Translations under genes and position numbers: made by a program
Notes under the pieces: model-generated
What the model was told of the DNA's origin: nothing
What the model saw: the letters and a program-made list of their open reading frames with translations, nothing else
Databases searched by the model: none
Shown here: positions 55,501-60,369 of the stretch, piece after piece
Layout of the letters: each line of letters opens with the position of its first letter
Position numbering within the stretch: position 1 is the first letter of the stretch
Origin: Strongylocentrotus purpuratus
Taxonomy: Eukaryota; Echinodermata; Echinoidea; Camarodonta; Strongylocentrotidae
Assembly (NCBI RefSeq): GCF_000002235.5
Contig: NW_022145615.1
Coordinates: forward strand, 14,866,712-14,930,711
Direction: 5' to 3'
DNA length: 64,000 nucleotides

Positions 55501-58500
55501 TATCTCATATAAAACTTTATCAAATAATAATAATAATACATTATAGAGCGTAGAAACTATCCATTATCCAACATTGAGTATATATTCTACTGCACTACAA
55601 GAGTTCCTGATATGCTTAGATTTACAGTTAATTGAAAAGATGTGCTTTCAGTTTTGATTTAAAGATATTCACAGATGGTAATTTCCTGACTTCCTATGGT
55701 ACCGGTAAGTTATTCCAGAGTTTTGGGGCTGCACAAGCAAATGCTCGATCACCTAGCATTATTTTTGTTTTGATAGATGGGATCTGCAGCAACAAAGTAT
55801 CTTGGGAACTGCGCAAGTTGTGATTGTATTGATTTTGTTTAAAATTTAACAGTTCTTTGATATAAGTGGGAGCTTGACTAAGAAGTGTTCCAATGCCTCA
55901 CTACATATATCATATATTGTTTACAATTGTCTTAGCAGGGTATATATTTAACAACCTGAATGGGATTGGCATGACATCACAAATACCCACAATTTTGTAC
56001 AACATAATTGCATGCATATTATCCTTCTATAAAAACAAATCATGTACCGTATTTGCAGGCGTAAAGGCCGCAGTATTTTTGGAAGAGAAAATATCAAAAA
56101 GTCGGGGTGCGGCCTTTACGGCAAAGAGTAAAAAAAAAATTTAAAAAAATTATCTTGCATTGTTGACATGAATACAAAAATAAATTGCTAAACCAACATT
56201 TGCCGATAGATCTTGATCTAAGTTTGTGCCAATGCATTGCAAAAGTAAAGGAAGGGACCATTTAACAGACCTGCCGCGAAGCATCCATCTGAAGTCGCCA
56301 TTTTGTTTTCCATTTCATGCAGTTTCGCATCACACCGTACATTGTGGTAGGGGTATATATTGGACACCAAATCTGCCCGCGATCACTTTTTGAGCAAAAC
56401 TTCTGGTAAATTATAAGAATATTGATGAATTTGGTATCAGTTTGTAAAAAAAAATAGTGTTTTACAAGAAAATTATGACTATTTTTTTTGTCCGTTGGTT
56501 GTTTTTTTTTCCTTTTTTTTTTTTTCCTATTTGAAATGTCAAAGTTGGGGTGCGGCCTATGCGACGGTGCGGCCTTATCGCCGGCAAATACGGTATTCAG
56601 AACCAGGATGTTGACTTTGTCCTTCTAGGTCCAAGCAGATGAAATTTCAACCTAAGATTTTGGCTTGCTTCAGTGAAATACACATTGCTCTGGAAATTCT
56701 CAATTTTTCAGTTTATTTTATATTGTTGGATTGAACATGAAAAAAAATCACTTAGTGTGGGGTTCAAACTCATTTCACTGGCTCCATTCATGTGATTTAA
56801 ATGGGGAACAAGGTCAGTCACATGACCTCTTCCAGTCAGCTAAGTGGTCAGGTGACTTACGCTCATGTTCTCTGATTGGATTAGCACCTTTATGTGACTC
56901 AAGCTGAGTGAGAAGGACTTCTCCACAATAATCTTTTTGATCCACATGTGGTTTTCTTGCCATTACTCAACAATTAATAGGCGGTCCAGACTATAGGAAA
57001 TTTAAATGCAATGTATAAAAAAAATGTTGTATAAAGAATCATCATATATAGCAAAAGGAGAATTTAAAAGACTTGATAACAACATTGTATGCAAAAATGT
57101 TCTGTCAAGAAAATTTATGAGAGCTGGCCAATCATTGGTGCGCATTCACGATAAGCACTGATCAGTAATATGATTTTGAGGATACCGGTACGATGTTTAG
57201 ACTAGAAGAGGACCCTGATTCTTTATCAAGTTTTCATTTGACACAATGACATATGGGTTTTGCTTGAAAAAATAACATGATTTCTCATTATTTATTTATT
57301 TGGAGTGGACTATTAGGCTATTATTATTATTATTATTATTATATTATCAAGCACAAAGCGATATTCCTACGTCCCTCATGAGTATGGAAACCATTTACAG
57401 ATTTTGTTCACAGTTTTCTTGATTAACAAAATTCTTTATTATGCATGGTGAGGTGTAGACATCATAATGTAAAGCTTAGGAGAAAGTGCTTTATTATAGA
57501 GGGAATTAGACTGAAGGAAGTCATTGTACCTCAGCCCTCTCAAACATGACGCAGTTAGCTATGATAAGGACTATACAACGGTCTTCCCTGGATATGAATC
57601 ATGTATATCAGATGTTCACAACGTACAACTTTCAGACAACAGGTTATGAACTCATCTCCTTCTAGTGCTCATTCACGTAGATTGTATTGTATGTTTGGAG
57701 CGAGAAAGGTGGTAACTTTGTGTTGGAGTATATGAGTTAAAGACCTTCTGGCTCCAAACAGATAGTATGTTCATTTATAATGACACATGAGTTTGAATGA
57801 ATGCTTTCTTAATTAGCTACACATGTTAGTCTCTTGGGGTTTCTTTTTTTCTTTATCTCTTTGAGTCACATACAGAAGGCCCCCTCCTCATTGACAATGA
57901 ATCATCTTTTAGTCTGATACTTGCAGGCAAATGATTATTTAGTATATTCTTTGAAACAGGTATGCTGTATATTACCAAAAATTATGAGAGACCAATTATT
58001 GCTTTGATTAAATCAAAGAAAGGAGGGTTCTTTTTAAGGTTTATTAAGATTTGGCATGGTAAACAGCCACGTTTTTAAACATTTAAATAAAAGGAAGCTG
58101 CTCGCAAAAAAGGAGATTTACTCATCTCTGTGTTATAAATACAGAAGTGTGAAGTGTATCACAAATGTCGTAACCAAAATAAAACTGCAGTATATTTACC
58201 CATCATATCTGATATATGAGGTTATATTCATCATTATCAAAGTCTCACCTCGCTTTAGTCAGGTAATTGAAAAGCGCTATATAGGAAACCCAGGTGATGT
58301 AATTGGGTACCTGGTAGGAATTAATTCCTTGAAATGCTAGAGCGCCGCAATGGCAGCACAGCTAAAGCCGGGGTAATAATCTCCAAGTTTGGAAGCGCTT
58401 AGTGATTCTAATAAGCGCTATATAAAAACTGGGTATTATTATTTATTATTATTATTAAACCAGTATTGATATTATTATCATTATCAATCATCAATAATTA

Positions 58501-59209
58501 ACATCTTAATCAAATCTTAGGGAATATAACAGGTGGAAATAACTCAGAGAAATACAACAATGAGTCTTTGCAGGGGCTACCATATTGATTTCTATTCGAT
58601 TATATCTGTATGGGTTCAAATCCATTGAATACATCACAATGTTTCCACATCAATAGGTTCAAACACATTTGCAAGGGTTAAAACCTACTCAAAGCTTTGG
58701 AAAGCAAAAAAATATTGATTGATTCATTGACTTTAATTGATTAACATCTCAATAATCATAATTCTTGCAGCCGCTTACCATTGTTTTTATCGAAAGACAA
58801 TTTTTAGCAAACAATAGATGAAAAGTAAGGTAAAAAACCACGTTTATCCACAGAAAAACATGGACACATCTCTTTCCATTATACTTTTTATACAGCAAAA
58901 CCCCGGACATGAGCTAACCTCAATTATAATGGTGCTATTTGTTAGCTCCAGTTACAAAATAATATGCATGCATATTGTATTGAATAGAAATGAAACACAT
59001 GATAATTATTTGGTAATAAATTCAAGCTCAAACTTGAGCTCGAACAAGGAATAACTAATGAATGAATGTTACCTGTCAGCTGGACTGCCTTCATCGATTC
59101 CAGCTACAAAGATCCCAATATCTCCTTTCCTGGAACCTTTCCCTCCAGCTATCTGGATCCCTAGAGAGCCCTTGTCTTTCACGAGGTGGATCTTCACAAC
59201 TTCTCGCTT
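3163..59209 (-). CDS. PDZD2-like: PDZD2/IL16-like multi-PDZ scaffold protein, partial, eight exons
   Basis: Spliced minus-strand gene: join of 59209-59073, 48307-48175, 43704-43427, 27826-27745, 21682-21460, 18126-18053, 16154-16051 and 3317-3163. All seven junctions have AG acceptors and GT donors, and exon phases (2,0,2,0,1,0,2) match at every join, giving 395 codons plus one base with no stop. The partial protein has PDZ-a (residues about 3-90, binding loop [10 protein letters not shown]), a Ser/Pro/Thr-rich linker (about 91-232), PDZ-b (about 233-324, loop [10 protein letters not shown]), a second linker and the first strand of PDZ-c (NVTVVLNK). Both complete PDZ domains have His at the first position of helix B (NVTHTIV, GMTHKQA), the class I signature for C-terminal S/T-x-hydrophobic ligands. 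Domain order and motifs such as FIKTIF, DGRLREGDEI and GVVTLTVR match the central region of PDZD2 / pro-IL-16, judged from memory of the family. The likely role is a cytoplasmic or junctional scaffold; that is inferred from the family. Both gene ends are outside the window. Assignment to one vertebrate paralogue is not possible. Confidence 0.88.
4677..4755 (+). repeat. 79-bp direct repeat, copy 1
   Basis: Matches 5441-5519 in the same orientation with one visible difference (TTGTAG versus TTGGAG). The pair is offset by 764 bases and encloses about 685 bases of otherwise unique AT-rich DNA. Confidence 0.9.
5441..5519 (+). repeat. 79-bp direct repeat, copy 2
   Basis: Second copy of 4677-4755. 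Both start GTTAGAGTGTGATTACG and end AAATTAAGCAAGT. The near identity implies a recent duplication or insertion event. Confidence 0.9.
6193..6442 (+). repeat. Degenerate tandem repeat, units about 58-69 bp
   Basis: Roughly four units built on GGGCTCACT, CACAGACCCATT, ACACTACAATCCAAACAT and AACATCAAGATGTAA. The third unit has lost its first block. Unit starts are near 6193, 6262 and 6378. No coding potential is visible. Confidence 0.8.
8070..8131 (+). repeat. CT-rich simple repeat
   Basis: Pyrimidine tract of TCCC/TTCC units passing into (CT)n. Its reverse complement gives Arg/Glu-rich artefact frames. Confidence 0.9.
10579..10863 (+). other. Weak candidate plus-strand exon in an intron
   Basis: An ATG (GCGATGG context) opens 95 codons without low-complexity sequence. 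They end in frame at a donor-like CATTTG then GTAAGA (phase 0). The peptide starts [20 protein letters not shown] and is Ser/Asn-rich, with no recognised domain. It is the longest open frame outside repeats and known exons, but a frame of this size can arise by chance in 64 kb. I saw no partner exon. Confidence 0.12.
12455..12600. repeat. GTA/TAC trinucleotide repeat forming an inverted repeat
   Basis: Imperfect (GTA)n from about 12455 to 12516 is followed, after a short spacer, by imperfect (TAC)n to about 12600. The two halves are mutually complementary, so either strand could fold into a long interrupted hairpin. Leu- and Ser-rich frames across it are artefacts. Confidence 0.85.
14425..14479 (+). 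repeat. (CCCT)n simple repeat
   Basis: About 13 tetranucleotide units with two TTCC interruptions. Confidence 0.95.
15798..15820 (+). repeat. (CT)n microsatellite
   Basis: Short dinucleotide run lying about 230 bases past the donor of exon 16051-16154 in the transcript direction, within the intron. Confidence 0.9.
16051..16154 (-). CDS. PDZD2-like: Exon encoding last strand of PDZ-b plus Pro-rich tail
   Basis: 104-bp exon. The acceptor is TTTCTTATTGCAG followed by CAAGTA, the donor is CCAAGAAG then GTAAGC, and it runs from phase 0 to phase 2. It encodes [15 protein letters not shown], the final beta strand of PDZ-b, then an SP-rich tail ([19 protein letters not shown]). The (K/R)-x-G-V-V-T-L-T-V-R strand followed by a Ser-Pro-rich tail is a shared feature of this PDZ in PDZD2/IL16-type proteins. 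The regularly spaced SP pairs are candidate proline-directed kinase sites. Confidence 0.92.
16351..16675 (+). mobile_element. tRNA-derived SINE, plus orientation
   Basis: Head has a perfect polymerase III box A match (TAGTCGAGTGG, 16364-16374) inside a Leu/Ser-tRNA-like context. The tRNA part is decayed and box B is not clear. The middle (CTTTGGCAAGACATTTATCT, GTTTGCCACC) also occurs, reversed, in the element at 43044-43192. The 3' end has the GTAAAGCACTTAGAGACAG and AAGCGCTTTATAAATCC type tail, ending in TATTATTATA. It is a non-autonomous retroelement mobilised by an unlinked LINE (inferred). Confidence 0.75.
16956..17139 (+). repeat. Three perfect tandem copies of a 61-bp unit
   Basis: Unit starts are 16956, 17017 and 17078. 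Copies begin AAAAGTACATTAGATATGAC and contain the self-complementary TACATGTACATGT. They look identical, so the amplification is recent. Confidence 0.93.
17187..17393. mobile_element. MITE, hAT-like
   Basis: 207-bp element bounded by perfect 14-bp inverted termini CAGAGCTGCCAACC / GGTTGGCAGCTCTG. The sequence TGTTTG abuts both ends directly and can be read as a target duplication. CAG...CTG termini with a short duplication fit hAT superfamily non-autonomous elements. The interior is A-rich (including a run of more than 20 A) with no coding capacity. Confidence 0.7.
18053..18126 (-). CDS. PDZD2-like: Exon encoding helix B region of PDZ-b
   Basis: 74-bp exon. The acceptor is CTTTTCTACAG followed by GTGATG, the donor is TTTAAG then GTAAGT (a perfect consensus), and it runs from phase 1 to phase 0. 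With the single base left from the previous exon it encodes [20 protein letters not shown] and then INRFK. GDEI-x-x-VNG-x-x-L-x-G-x-T-H is the standard PDZ core, with the class I histidine. The surrounding open frame that starts inside the intron is a shadow. Confidence 0.94.
19204..19255 (+). repeat. (CT)n microsatellite
   Basis: About 26 near-perfect CT units preceded by a C-rich tract. Likely length-polymorphic. Confidence 0.95.
20329..20622 (+). repeat. Pair of about 40-bp direct repeats
   Basis: GTTTGG-TACTTGATGAAC-AGTTTC-T-GTGAGAAACT occurs near 20332 and again near 20581, differing at a few positions, about 250 bases apart. Confidence 0.75.
21460..21682 (-). CDS. PDZD2-like: Exon encoding linker end and N-terminal part of PDZ-b
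   Basis: 223-bp exon. The acceptor is TTTTGTCCTCTAG followed by CAACTGG, the donor is GAGAAG then GTACAC, and it runs from phase 0 to phase 1. It encodes a Pro-rich lead (residues about 211-232, including [14 protein letters not shown]) and then PDZ-b: [11 protein letters not shown], binding loop [28 protein letters not shown], and [23 protein letters not shown] with the K-G-x-x-G-I-F/Y-V/I-K-T-I-F sequence is close to the corresponding PDZ of PDZD2/IL16. Past the donor the frame stays open to 21401, which explains a longer apparent reading frame there that is intronic. Confidence 0.95.
24411..24615 (+). repeat. Long polypurine (GA/GGA) tract
   Basis: About 200 bases almost without pyrimidines on the plus strand, built of GAGAGA and GGTGGAGGGG units. 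Mirror-symmetric purine tracts of this length can form triplex DNA. In the gene's transcript it is a polypyrimidine tract. Open frames on both strands here are artefacts. Confidence 0.93.
27142..27255 (+). repeat. C-run, A-run and (AAAT)n microsatellite
   Basis: C9 and A15 runs followed by AAT and then about 11 AAAT units, an A-rich gap, and further AAAT units. It lies about 490 bases past the donor of the small linker exon in the transcript direction. Confidence 0.92.
27413..27536 (+). repeat. Purine-rich GAGA tract
   Basis: Imperfect GAGAGA/GGAGA tract within the intron, about 210 bases beyond the donor of the linker exon 27745-27826. It is C/U-rich in the transcript. Confidence 0.85.
27745..27826 (-). 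CDS. PDZD2-like: Short linker exon
   Basis: 82-bp exon. The acceptor is GTTTGTTTTCAG followed by GCAAGAGG, the donor is CCAAGG then GTATGT, and it enters in phase 2 and leaves in phase 0. It encodes [20 protein letters not shown] and then STPTSPR. There is an acidic/aromatic segment followed by repeated S/T-P sites. Removing it would leave a phase 2 donor facing a phase 0 acceptor, so simple skipping would break the frame. That supports it being constitutive in the main transcript. It is short and unconserved in content, so the call rests on splice signals and frame continuity. Confidence 0.85.
28270..29395 (+). repeat. Tandem repeat with 391-bp period
   Basis: The landmark ACATGAGTTAG recurs near 28531, 28922 and 29313, exactly 391 bases apart. 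The first two full units are nearly identical. A diverged partial unit precedes them (from about 28270, with TATCACAAAAATTACGATCA, TTCATCACTTGTAAT and GGGTGTGTGTGCATGAAG) and a partial unit follows. No open frame crosses the unit. Confidence 0.92.
30905..31200 (+). repeat. Cluster of TGTCCACACACA-containing repeats
   Basis: TGTCCACACACA recurs at about 30914, 30990 and 31048, each followed by GAAAC and TTGTATAAA-like motifs. The same motifs occur in the adjacent TIR element at 31205-31448, so this looks like a degraded or nested set of related elements. Confidence 0.65.
31205..31448. mobile_element. MITE with about 35-bp inverted termini
   Basis: Left terminus CCCCCTGTCCACACACAA and following bases to GTGATTAGG are repeated in inverse at the right end (CCTAATCACGG ... 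TTGTGTGTGGACAGGGGG), with about two mismatches. The 244-bp element carries GAAAC/GTTTC motifs inside and no coding region. Target duplication is unclear, so the superfamily is not assigned. Confidence 0.8.
31737..31767 (+). other. G-quadruplex-prone G-rich tract
   Basis: Plus strand contains four or more runs of 3-7 G separated by 1-3 bases (GGGGGGG C GGGGG A GGGGGG T GGG). It lies within the intron on the non-template strand's complement; no role is assigned. Confidence 0.6.
32420..32743. mobile_element. MITE with about 36-bp inverted termini
   Basis: Left end (CATCAGCTTGAGATTGCCAA, AATAACCCGCTATTT) is the inverse of the right end (AAATAGCGGCCTATTTGGC, AATCTCGAGCTGATG) with few mismatches. 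The interior repeats CTCGAG, CAGCTCGAG and CATCAG motifs. About 324 bp, non-coding. Confidence 0.8.
32747..32812 (+). repeat. CTGT/CT-rich microsatellite
   Basis: Imperfect CTGTCTCT and CTTT repeats directly abutting the TIR element on its right side. Confidence 0.9.
33286..33500 (+). repeat. Dispersed GCAATCCAAC-family repeat, copy 1
   Basis: Shares GCAATCCAAC-TTGTAATAA, AGAGAAAC-TAATGGT and AATTTGGTCACTAGA-like blocks with 61152-61345 and with the reversed copy at 59490-59889. Similar sequence may extend to about 33740. Confidence 0.65.
34026..34505 (+). repeat. Left outer arm: 15-bp tandem repeats
   Basis: Units of TGCTCCGCCGACAAT with C-to-T and A/G variants at the variable positions, plus several 12-bp and longer variant units. 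Very CpG-rich against an AT-rich background. Confidence 0.95.
34894..35374 (+). other. Segment present only in the left arm of the foldback element
   Basis: Arm homology stops at 34893 (AATTACCTC) and resumes at 35375-35424, which pairs with 35636-35685. The right arm passes directly from one block to the other, so these 481 bases were either deleted from the right arm or inserted in the left. The segment is AT-rich and non-coding. Confidence 0.75.
36069..36580 (-). repeat. Right outer arm: 15-bp tandem repeats, inverted
   Basis: Inverse of the left array. Its inner end carries private variants (GTCACCGGAGCAA and GTCGTCGGAGCAA) not seen on the left, showing local divergence or unit turnover after the arms were last equalised. 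Confidence 0.93.
39237..39322 (+). repeat. CT-rich tract
   Basis: Imperfect TCTCTCTC/TCCC pyrimidine tract in the large intron. Confidence 0.85.
40348..40640 (+). repeat. Long CT microsatellite cluster
   Basis: (CT)n at 40348-40378, pyrimidine-rich filler, then near-perfect (CT)n over 40499-40595 with two CACT interruptions and a CTTT tail. Ser/Leu and Arg/Glu frames here are artefacts. Confidence 0.95.
41606..42005 (+). repeat. Dispersed repeat with TGACCTTTGAC motifs
   Basis: Three internally related segments contain CTTTGACCTACTTAC, AAAATCTACTCAG-TCGTCTTCCT and ATCACCAAGTTTAAAG, followed by CTTGAGTTATCGTGTTAACA and a CTCCGGCACCACCTTCG end. I associate this composition with interspersed repeats common in marine invertebrates but do not assign a class. 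Confidence 0.65.
42565..42765 (+). repeat. GGTTCACA-type TIR repeat, partial copy
   Basis: Begins AGGGTTCACA and shares AACTTCAAAGTTATCTTGTA, TAGGGAC and TTAAGGTTAGCG blocks with the fuller copy at 62464-62753. The 3' terminus is not visible. Confidence 0.65.
43044..43192 (-). mobile_element. tRNA-derived SINE, minus orientation, 5' portion
   Basis: On the minus strand box A (TGGTCTAGTGG, complement of 43172-43182) matches the polymerase III consensus perfectly. Box B (GGTTTGATTCC, complement of 43130-43140) differs at one base. The body then reads TCCTTTGGCAAGGCATTAAT and TTTGCCACACT, shared with the SINE at 16351. The 3' tail domain is missing. Confidence 0.8.
43217..43348. mobile_element. 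Near-perfect palindrome / hairpin element
   Basis: 132-bp inverted repeat with arms of about 60 bases (TTTAATAGT ... GTCCTTT / AAAGGAC ... ACTATTAAA) around a 7-base centre. Arms share ATTTGCACGTCGACAT and GCTACGTGTGA; most differences are transitions. It sits 24 bases from the SINE and about 80 bases past the donor of exon 43427-43704 in the transcript. Confidence 0.85.
43427..43704 (-). CDS. PDZD2-like: Linker exon, Ser/Pro/Arg-rich, between PDZ-a and PDZ-b
   Basis: 278-bp exon. The acceptor is TTGTTTTCTTGCAG, the donor is TTTTCAAA then GTAAGT, and it runs from phase 0 to phase 2. It encodes about 92 residues that look disordered. A basic start, [12 protein letters not shown], is followed by a serine cluster ([13 protein letters not shown]), several S/T-P sites ([20 protein letters not shown]) and a basic-directed serine (TRRFHSKE). 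No folded domain is visible. Its GC content is clearly higher than the flanking introns. Linkers between these PDZ domains in the family are long, phosphorylatable and poorly conserved, so function cannot be read from sequence beyond likely phosphorylation and PxxP contacts. Confidence 0.9.
43705..48174 (-). other. Intron of 4.5 kb after PDZ-a
   Basis: AT-rich intron. I see no recognisable mobile element, only short simple runs (G-run at 47407-47420) and a TGACGTCA palindrome at 44232. No extra exon is supported. Confidence 0.65.
48175..48307 (-). CDS. PDZD2-like: Exon encoding C-terminal half of PDZ-a
   Basis: 133-bp exon. The acceptor is CTACTTACAG followed by GGATGG, and the donor is AAG then GTGGGT. 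It enters in phase 2 and leaves in phase 0. It encodes [19 protein letters not shown], then helix [12 protein letters not shown] and the last strand [25 protein letters not shown] is the highly conserved PDZ segment before helix B, and His at helix B position 1 predicts class I ligands. A foldback hairpin repeat (48431-48611) lies about 125 bases upstream of this acceptor in the pre-mRNA. Confidence 0.94.
48431..48611. mobile_element. Foldback hairpin repeat upstream of the PDZ-a second exon
   Basis: Imperfect inverted repeat with arms of about 80 bases. Both arms read CTTTTTCAT, GATTGTGACA, TCTTGATAGATAAAGTT and CAGAACTTTATT in inverse order, around a short loop near 48520. Short, non-coding and MITE-like, it begins about 125 bases upstream of the acceptor at 48308. 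Confidence 0.8.
51795..51852 (-). repeat. Solo terminus of the GGGGGTATTTCACAAAG element
   Basis: Contains AGAGTTAAGTTTGACTTAGG, ATCTTTGTCAAATACCCCCTG; this matches one terminus of the element at 53109-53424. The other terminus is absent. Confidence 0.7.
53109..53424. mobile_element. MITE with about 50-bp inverted termini
   Basis: Left end CTGGGGGGTATTTCACAAAG continuing to AAGTTGGACTT is repeated in inverse at the right end (AAGTCCAACTTAGAGTTAAG ... CTTTGTGAAACACCCCCCAG), with few mismatches. 316 bp, AT-rich interior, no coding. GGGGGTGTTTCA-type termini recur in several marine genomes (from memory). Confidence 0.85.
55523..55885 (-). mobile_element. Retroelement-like repeat, minus orientation
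   Basis: The left side is an (AAT)n run followed by CATTATAGAGCG, the reverse complement of a ...GCGC-TATAAT-(ATT)n 3' tail. The body encodes a plus-strand open segment ([34 protein letters not shown]) that resembles peptide-like translations I remember from dispersed repeats of marine animals. It is treated as a repeat, not a gene. Confidence 0.5.
56045..56595. mobile_element. TIR element with TA target duplication
   Basis: Termini CCGTATTTGCAGGCGTAAAG and, inverted, CCGTATTTGCCGGCGATAAG are each bordered by TA (56045-56046 and 56594-56595). Subterminal GTGCGGCCT motifs recur in both halves (GGGGTGCGGCCTTTACGGC, GGGGTGCGGCCTATGCGAC). About 547 bp with no transposase. CCGTATTT-type termini with a TA duplication are common in animal MITEs; the superfamily is not assigned. 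Confidence 0.82.
57320..57345 (+). repeat. (TTA)n microsatellite
   Basis: About eight units, next to AAGCACAAAGCGATATT on the right, so probably the reversed tail of a SINE fragment. Confidence 0.75.
58240..58456 (+). mobile_element. SINE 3' part, plus orientation
   Basis: Contains GAAAAGCGCTATATAGGAA, AGCACAGCTAAAGCCGGGGT, GGAAGCGCTTAGTGATTCTA, AATAAGCGCTATATAAAAAC and an (ATT)n tail. The tail design matches the 16351-16675 element; no tRNA-like head is visible. Confidence 0.65.
59073..59209 (-). CDS. PDZD2-like: Exon encoding N-terminal half of PDZ-a
   Basis: 137-bp exon. The acceptor follows a pyrimidine-rich tract (TTTCTATTCCTCTCAG), and the donor reads GCTGACAG then GTAACA. It starts in phase 0 and ends in phase 2. 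It encodes strands A to C of a PDZ domain: [14 protein letters not shown], the carboxylate-binding loop [10 protein letters not shown] (an SLGI form of GLGF), a long beta2-beta3 loop [12 protein letters not shown], and [11 protein letters not shown]. The G-x-G-S-x-K-G-x-x-G-I-F pattern of the loop is typical of the PDZD2/IL16 group. The frame continues exactly into the exon at 48307, where the split Arg codon opens the DGRL motif. Confidence 0.93.
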
Positions 59210-60303
59210 CTGAGAGGAATAGAAATCAAACAATTCATTGCTTTTCAATTCAACTGGTTGTCTCAGCTTTAGACTTCAACTATTAAACAGAAATCCAACC
59301 TTGATAGCAAAATACTCTTGAGAAAAGCAAAAAACTCAGAGAAGAAGACTGGTGAAAGTTGAAAATGAAATCTGACAAAAAACTGGAAAGACATGAATTT
59401 GTTATAGTTGTAATCACTAAAAATTGAGAAAGTTATGATTTTGTTTAAAATTGAAATCACTAAATATGGGCTTTTCAAATTGGCTGAATCTTTAATGTCT
59501 CTGTGATGTAGTGGAGGACAACTTTCCTATTTGTTACAACACACAAATTTACCAACTTTCAATTTTCAAAAATGTATGACTCAGGAGAATCTTTTCTCTT
59601 TACAGGACCTACAATAATATACTATTGTTAATATATTTTGAGTAGTGGCCCCAAAGGAGAGGGTCCTTTCTTTACACAACAAACGGGAGAGTTATCCAAG
59701 CCTACGTCTCAATCCGTAGACCAAACTGCCAATTTGATATTCACATAGACTTAGTGATCACATATTTTGAAACCCTCACAACTTTCTAAACATTGGTCTG
59801 ATTTATTTCAAACTTTCCCCAATCTGTTCATCTTATATTTCAGCTTTCATAAAAATGAACTTATCACATGGATAAGATTGCCCTTTAACAACAAAACAAC
59901 ATACACATGGTAAACTTCAACTGCTGAGCATGAATAAACAGTTTTTGTTGTTGCCACAATATACTTCAAGAAATATTTTGACAATTCATGTGATCAAAAC
60001 CATTCAGAACATTCTGATTACAATTGTGATCACTGATTACAAATCAAATACGCATGCACATATTTTATTGACTACATGCTTAAATTTGACATTAAACTTA
60101 AATAAATCAGTTTTACAAATATAACTTTGTACATGAGTGTCAATCTGTCATTAGTGAAATAAATATAATCTATGAATCCAAATAACCTAATGAGAGCAAA
60201 TACTTGTGCCGCTGGATGCTTTAATAGTTCTTACGCATAAAACAAATGTTTCATGATAAATCAATGACATTGAACAAGAAAATGAAAAGAGAATGAAACT
60301 TAC
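59210..60303 (-). other. Sequence upstream of the PDZ-a exon
   Basis: Intron 5' of the PDZ-a acceptor. It includes the reversed GCAATCC-family repeat (59490-59889) and otherwise AT-rich DNA. Confidence 0.6.
59490..59889 (-). repeat. Dispersed GCAATCC-family repeat, reversed copy
   Basis: Ends GATTGCCCTTTAA, the inverse of AGTTAAAGGGCAATC at 61152. Contains ACAACTTTCCTATTTGTT and CACAACTTTCTAAACATTGG blocks comparable to those at 33480-33830. Confidence 0.65.
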
Positions 60304-60369
60304 ATGTAAATCACATAACTTAACAGATTTTCCTGAGCAATATTTGTATGGTCTACGTAACTTATCCAT
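60304..60369 (-). CDS. Candidate alternative first coding exon of the PDZ gene
   Basis: On the minus strand an ATG with strong initiation context (A at -3, G at +4: CTACCATGG) opens 22 codons starting MDKLRRPYKY. They end in frame at a consensus donor (TTACAT then GTAAGT). The donor is phase 0, exactly what the PDZ-a exon at 59209 requires, so the joined protein would start 22 residues before PDZ-a. The segment is basic and Cys-containing and is not recognised from any family. A weak acceptor (TTTGCAG at 60378) just upstream means it could instead be an internal exon (60377-60304). The evidence is positional only, and a chance ATG plus donor is possible. Confidence 0.3.

Larger units (their letters stand above)
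48308..59072 (-). other. Intron of 10.8 kb splitting PDZ-a
   Basis: Contains hairpin or TIR elements at 48431-48611, 53109-53424 and 56045-56595, SINE-type tails at 55523-55885, 57320-57345 and 58240-58456, and AT-rich unique DNA. The minus-strand open frame at 50107-49781 has no partner splice phase and would interrupt the PDZ fold. Confidence 0.7.
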
